Shown here piece after piece: positions 61,500 through 64,000 of a stretch of 64,000 nucleotides of DNA; positions within the stretch are counted from its first letter, which is position 1, and each line of letters opens with the position of its first letter. The notes under the pieces were generated by a model that saw only the letters and a program-made list of their open reading frames with translations, had not been told where the DNA came from and searched no databases. The position numbers and the translations under genes are program-made. The stretch is taken from assembly GCF_009495745.1 (NCBI RefSeq), contig NZ_WIDQ01000008.1, forward strand, positions 1 to 64,000. The letters are read 5' to 3'. This DNA is from Niveispirillum sp. SYP-B3756. GTDB taxonomy: Bacteria > Pseudomonadota > Alphaproteobacteria > Azospirillales > Azospirillaceae.

Positions 61500-62189
61500 A
61501 TGATGAACGGAGGAAGCGTCTTGCTGGAAATTGTGATTTTCGCGGCGGTCGCGGCTTTCTTCATCTATCGGCTGCGCAGCGTGCTGGGCCGCCGCCATGG
61601 GGAAGAGCGGGAACGCCCCAACCCCTATGTGCAGCGCCCGGGTGACAGCGTGCCGGCGGCAGAGGCTGACAATGTCATCCCCTTGCCGGATCGCCGCCCG
61701 CTGGAACCGGTCAACTTCCCCGATGACGGGCCGATTTCGGTGGCCGATGGGGTGCGCCAGATCCAGTCTGCCGATGCCAATTTCAACGAAAAGGGCTTCC
61801 TGACCGGCGCACGCGCCGCGTTTGAGATGATTGTCGGCGCCTTTGCCGCCGGCGACACCCCTACCCTGCGCCCGCTGCTGGCCGATGACATCTATGACCA
61901 GTTCGCCACCGCCATCCACCAGCGCCAGCAGGCGGGTGAGGTGCTGGAAAGCCGCATCCACAAGATTGACAGCGTGGATTTGACGGAAGCCCATATGGAT
62001 GGCCGCACCGCCATCTGCACCGTCACCATCACCAGCTTCCAGACCCATGTGACCCGCGATTCCGCCGGCACCATCGTGGAGGGCAATCCCGCCACCCAGG
62101 AAGAGGTGGTGGATATCTGGACCTTCCAGCGCAATACCCGCGCCAGCAACCCCAACTGGCTCTTGGTGGAAACCCGCACCCCCGGCTGA
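61500..62189 (+). CDS. Tim44-like protein (TimA-type)
   Basis: 229 residues, single N-terminal membrane helix (LLEIVIFAAVAAFFIYRLRS, about 8-27), an acidic linker and a Tim44 domain (about 75-225, e.g. AFEMIVGAFAAGDTPTLRPLL and the C-terminal WTFQRNTRASNPNWLLVETR). Related to the mitochondrial import component; bacterial members are of uncertain role at the inner membrane. Start could also be the second ATG (61503). Followed 53 bases later by mltA. Confidence 0.93.
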   Translation: MMNGGSVLLEIVIFAAVAAFFIYRLRSVLGRRHGEERERPNPYVQRPGDSVPAAEADNVIPLPDRRPLEPVNFPDDGPISVADGVRQIQSADANFNEKGFLTGARAAFEMIVGAFAAGDTPTLRPLLADDIYDQFATAIHQRQQAGEVLESRIHKIDSVDLTEAHMDGRTAICTVTITSFQTHVTRDSAGTIVEGNPATQEEVVDIWTFQRNTRASNPNWLLVETRTPG

Positions 62190-62242
62190 CCCAGCCCCCG
62201 CCGCCCGCCTGTTCCCATACCTGATCCCGCCGGGGTTTGCTG

Positions 62243-63481
62243 ATGCGTCGTCCGTCCCGTCTGTCGCTGGCAGGCATCGCCGTTGCCTTGTCCGTCGCCC
62301 TGCTGTCCGGTTGCGCCCAGGCACCGCAACAGCCGCCTAAGCCCGGCGCCACCCCCACCGGCCCGGCCGTGCCGGAGGCACCGCCGGCCAAGCTGACGCT
62401 GAAGCCGGCGCGCTTTACCGATCTGCCCGGCTGGGCGCAGGACCGGCAGGCCGATGCCATCCCCGCCATGGTGAAAAGCTGCGACCGGCTGCTGCGCCAG
62501 CCGGCTGAGCGTGCGCTGGGGCCGGATGGGATGCTGGGCCGCATCGCCGACTGGCAGGCCCCCTGCGCCGCGCTTTCCAAGCTGAAACCGGGTGACCATG
62601 CCGCCGCCCGCACCTGGGTGGAACGCTGGTTCCAGCCCTTTGTCGCGGGCAATAATGGCGACAGCCAGGGCCTGTTCACCGGCTATTATGAAAGCGCCCT
62701 GCGCGGCAGCCTGAAGCGCCAGGGGCCGTACCAGACCCCGCTTTACAAGCGTCCGGCCGATCTGGTGATGGTCGATCTGGGCGAATTCCGCCCCAACCTG
62801 AAGGGCGAACGCATCGCCGGACGGGTGCAGAATGGCCAGTTGAAACCCTATGATGACCGCAAGGCCATTGATGCCGGATCGCTGGCTGGCAAGGGGTTGG
62901 AACTGCTTTATGTCGATAATGCCATCGATGCCTTCTTCCTGGCCATCCAGGGATCAGGCCGGGTGACCCTGCCCGACGGGCGGGAAATCCGCGTCGGCTA
63001 TGACGGGCAGAACGGCCGTCCCTATGTCGCCATCGGGCGGGAGCTGGTGGCGCGCGGGGCGCTGACCAAGGAACAGGTCTCCATGCAGTCGATCCGCGCC
63101 TGGCTGGATGCCAATCCCACCCAGGCCGTGGCCCTGATGCAGAGCAACCCGTCCTATGTTTTCTTCCGCCAACTGGAAGGTGAAGGTCCGATCGGCGCGC
63201 AGGGCGTGGCGCTCACCCCCGGCCGGTCGCTGGCGGTGGATCGCAGCTTCGTTGCCTATGGTGTGCCGCTATGGCTGGAGGCGGAAGACCCGCTGAACAG
63301 CAGCACCAGCATCCGCCGCCTGATGGTGGCCCAGGATACGGGCGGCGCCATCCGTGGCCCCGTGCGCGGCGACGTGTTCTGGGGCCATGGCAAGGATGCC
63401 GAAACCCGCGCCGGCCTGATGAAGAGCAACGGGCGTTACTGGCTGCTGCTGCCACGCAGCGTGGCAGTGCCGGTAAGCTGA
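62243..63481 (+). CDS. mltA: Membrane-bound lytic transglycosylase A
   Basis: 412 residues from ATG 62243. A lipoprotein signal with lipobox LSGC (Cys about 26) is followed by a Pro/Ala linker, the MltA domain (GLFTGYYESALRGS, IQGSGRVTLPDGREIRVGY) and the C-terminal 3D domain with the catalytic Asp in VAQDTGGAIRGPVRGDVFWG. It cleaves peptidoglycan glycan strands from the outer membrane. Order fxsA-tim44-mltA is conserved in the class. Confidence 0.95.
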   Translation: MRRPSRLSLAGIAVALSVALLSGCAQAPQQPPKPGATPTGPAVPEAPPAKLTLKPARFTDLPGWAQDRQADAIPAMVKSCDRLLRQPAERALGPDGMLGRIADWQAPCAALSKLKPGDHAAARTWVERWFQPFVAGNNGDSQGLFTGYYESALRGSLKRQGPYQTPLYKRPADLVMVDLGEFRPNLKGERIAGRVQNGQLKPYDDRKAIDAGSLAGKGLELLYVDNAIDAFFLAIQGSGRVTLPDGREIRVGYDGQNGRPYVAIGRELVARGALTKEQVSMQSIRAWLDANPTQAVALMQSNPSYVFFRQLEGEGPIGAQGVALTPGRSLAVDRSFVAYGVPLWLEAEDPLNSSTSIRRLMVAQDTGGAIRGPVRGDVFWGHGKDAETRAGLMKSNGRYWLLLPRSVAVPVS

Positions 63482-63490
63482 GACGGCTGG

Positions 63491-63549
63491 CCCGGCGCCT
63501 AAGGGCGCAGAAAAATATCAAAGGGCATGAGACATGCCCCTTGATATCA
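63491..63549 (+). repeat. Degenerate palindromic element (H4-H5 side only)
   Basis: CCCGGCGCCTAAGGGCGCAG parallels the linker CCCGGCGCCTGAGGGAACGC; it is followed by a different 15-bp hairpin ATATCAAAGGGCATG/CATGCCCCTTGATAT (63515-63547) with one mismatch and loop AGA. It lies 10 bases after the mltA stop. Confidence 0.6.
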
Positions 63550-63735
63550 CTGCGACGATCCGTCGCGGGCAAAGCCGATGGCGGCACGCATCAACCGCTC
63601 CAAGTCGCGGATACGTTCGGCCTGTTTTGCCTGCAACAACTGCTCCGGCGTCAGTGCCGGTGCCGGATTATCCACCTGCACGCGACGGCCCCCGCCGGCC
63701 ATATCGTGCCCATCATCACCCTCTTGCCCACGCAT
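63547..63735 (-). CDS. Possible small protein of unknown function
   Basis: 62 residues, MRGQEGDDGHDMAGG to RDGSSQ, with a helical Gln/Glu/Arg-rich middle (TPEQLLQAKQAERIRDLERL). The ribosome binding site is weak and an internal ATG (residue 12) could be the start. The stop lies in a repeat-like hairpin. It could be a real small gene downstream of the partial gene at 63815; evidence is thin. Confidence 0.35.
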   Translation of the reverse strand: MRGQEGDDGHDMAGGGRRVQVDNPAPALTPEQLLQAKQAERIRDLERLMRAAIGFARDGSSQ

Positions 63736-63814
63736 TTTCCGCTAAACCCCTGGAATTCCAACATTCTGCCGGCAATTATCCCACCACCCCCATCCGGCAG
63801 GACCTATGCTGTTC

Positions 63815-64000
63815 CTATTGTCGGGCAGGAACGGCCGGCAGGCAATTCTCGACAATGGTATAACAGGCGTCGCGGTCATCCTGATCCGGGGTGAAAAACA
63901 GGCTGGCGACCTTGCCATCCCGCACGGTGAAGGTGGCCTCGCAGCCATCGCGCGGGCGGCTGCCCACCGGCAGGCTGATGCCCAGCCCGCCACCGACATG
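63815..64000 (-). CDS. C-terminal part of an unknown protein (partial at window edge)
   Basis: Enters from the right edge on the minus strand and stops at TAG 63817-63815. The 61 visible residues read HVGGGLGISLPVG, then RDGCEATFTVRDGKVASLFF and DACYTIVENCLP. Three Cys in a beta-rich context suggest a secreted or lipoprotein domain, as in small periplasmic proteins of this class. The frame in 63742-63999 that looks longer is a shadow. Function not recognised. Confidence 0.65.
   Translation of the reverse strand, partial: HVGGGLGISLPVGSRPRDGCEATFTVRDGKVASLFFTPDQDDRDACYTIVENCLPAVPARQ

Noticed and set aside
63742-63999. 85-codon frame at the right edge, minus strand
   Set aside because: A different frame (63815-64000) reads as a better protein with ordinary composition and a normal stop.

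Overview
The window reads as a GC-rich alphaproteobacterial chromosome, most likely a Rhodospirillales/Azospirillaceae-type organism. Signs of this are the aerobic cobaltochelatase genes cobS and cobT, a DivL-type sensor with Tyr in place of the phospho-accepting His, a Tim44-like protein next to fxsA and mltA, two bactofilins, ccmAB, a TorF-type porin and a UbiM-like hydroxylase. Genus is not determinable by eye. No prophage, rRNA operon, CRISPR array or transposase gene was seen.

Layout. 0-5 kb: tail of a Doc-type toxin, tRNA-Ser, rplU-rpmA-obgE, an M28 peptidase and a GlcG-like protein. 5-10 kb: UbiM-like hydroxylase, a fold-I Orn/Lys/Arg decarboxylase, a GNAT enzyme. 10-18 kb: a minus-strand run of TonB receptor, SbmA/YddA-type ABC transporter, tldE, tldD, thioredoxin and an unknown gene. 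18-23 kb: a LysR regulator, a divergent Lrp/cysteine-synthase-like pair, a K+/H+ antiporter. 23-28 kb: three tRNA-Gly, cnoX, LonN-domain protein, Trm112-like, DUF971, adenosine kinase, EI24 protein. 28-34 kb: bactofilin, J-domain protein, cobS, a small secreted protein, cobT. 34-45 kb: ahcY, DivL-like sensor, purB, DUF1993, DinG-like helicase, RibD_C reductase, gpt. 45-48 kb: two tRNA-Arg, a TetR/membrane-protein pair, DUF2244, nth. 48-55 kb: TorF porin, ornithine decarboxylase with a long leader, ccmAB, M23 peptidase-bactofilin pair, LigB-type dioxygenase. 55-64 kb: two tRNA-Ile, a histidine kinase, an NAD-dependent epimerase-like gene, a TPR protein, small secreted protein, fxsA, Tim44-like, mltA and the edge of an unknown gene.

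The most striking non-coding content is a dispersed family of palindromic elements, bounded by ATACCAA and TTGGTAT, that occurs at more than ten places. Full copies are about 160 bp and carry up to five tandem hairpins. The linkers between hairpins are conserved while the stems change with compensatory substitutions. They sit almost always just after stop codons and sometimes supply the stop codon. A second 94-bp element with 12-bp inverted termini is twice joined to the first kind.

Regulatory features that stand out are an 18-bp perfect palindrome upstream of ahcY (candidate SahR operator), an upstream ORF plus hairpin and U-tract in the ornithine decarboxylase leader, a TTGCGC-rich divergent operator between the Lrp-type regulator and its neighbour, and a perfect inverted repeat before the TetR gene. 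All coordinates and motifs were read by eye; family names come from recognition of motifs, not from database searches.
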